Shown here piece after piece: positions 63,913 to 64,000 of a stretch of 64,000 nucleotides of DNA. Within the stretch, counting starts at the first letter, position 1; each line of letters starts with the position of its first letter. The notes under the pieces were generated by a model. It ran no database searches. It was not told where the DNA came from and was given only the letters and a program-made list of their open reading frames with translations. Origin of the DNA: Paraburkholderia saeva (lineage in GTDB: Bacteria > Pseudomonadota > Gammaproteobacteria > Burkholderiales > Burkholderiaceae); NCBI RefSeq assembly GCF_907164555.1, contig NZ_CAJQZC010000001.1:620001-684000 (forward strand), read 5' to 3'. The translations under genes and the position numbers were made by a program.

Positions 63913-64000
63913 TCTGGTCTCCGCCGGTACGTATGCCGGACTCTGGTTTGACTTCTTGTCGACGCATTATAAAAGCAAAGGGGCACACGACCCGTCGTGT

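Noticed and set aside
1..64000. tRNA or rRNA genes, prophage or conjugative modules
   Set aside because: No cloverleaf-like or rRNA-like sequence, integrase, terminase or relaxase was recognised on reading; tRNAscan-SE or Infernal would be decisive.

Overview
The window is GC-rich, gene-dense, single-chromosome-style DNA whose gene content and neighbourhoods (urt-ure urea locus, cysI-DUF934-cysHDN, waaC-kdoO-waaA, lptFG/pepA/holC/DUF2486) point to Burkholderia sensu lato, most likely Paraburkholderia or Caballeronia. This assignment is inferred from gene order and protein type; no rRNA or tRNA gene was seen.

Layout. 1-8 kb: a TPP-dependent enzyme cut by the window edge with its MFS transporter, then small exported proteins (two antibiotic-biosynthesis-monooxygenase-like proteins, a DUF1080 lipoprotein, an extracellular solute-binding lipoprotein), a LysR regulator and a zinc alcohol dehydrogenase. 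8.5-12.3 kb: an island-like stretch with a SWIM zinc-finger protein facing a GSU2403-type nucleotidyltransferase, with an AT-rich inverted-repeat operator and about 1 kb of degenerate DNA. 12.3-25 kb: envelope polysaccharide genes (galE, two glycosyltransferases, a flippase, phosphomannomutase/phosphoglucomutase, the LPS inner-core set waaC-kdoO-waaA, and a three-gene Gtr-like module).

25-38.7 kb: a leftward urea acquisition and hydrolysis locus, urtABCDE-ureD-(solute-binding protein)-ureABCEFG. Two sigma-54 type promoters with NtrC-like sites are readable, one before urtA and one between ureD and the inserted solute-binding gene, which fits nitrogen control. 39-48.5 kb: rhodanese, a PIMT-like methyltransferase, then a LacI-controlled sugar uptake and catabolism cluster (ribose-type ABC transporter, sugar isomerase-like TIM barrel, Gfo/Idh/MocA dehydrogenase). 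48.5-57.2 kb: an orphan solute-binding protein, CysB, and the divergent assimilatory sulfate reduction operon ending in a siroheme methyltransferase. 57.9-64 kb: sirohydrochlorin chelatase, lptG-lptF, and the divergent pepA-holC-DUF2486 group, then a cytochrome c.

The most unusual structure is a roughly 640-675 bp non-coding foldback element present twice (32680-33354 and 57193-57831). Its two arms are reverse-complement homologues along almost their whole length, the outer 77 bp are clear terminal inverted repeats, and a 14-bp motif occurs four times in alternating orientation. One copy splits urtD from urtE; the other lies between the convergent uroporphyrinogen methyltransferase and sirohydrochlorin chelatase genes.
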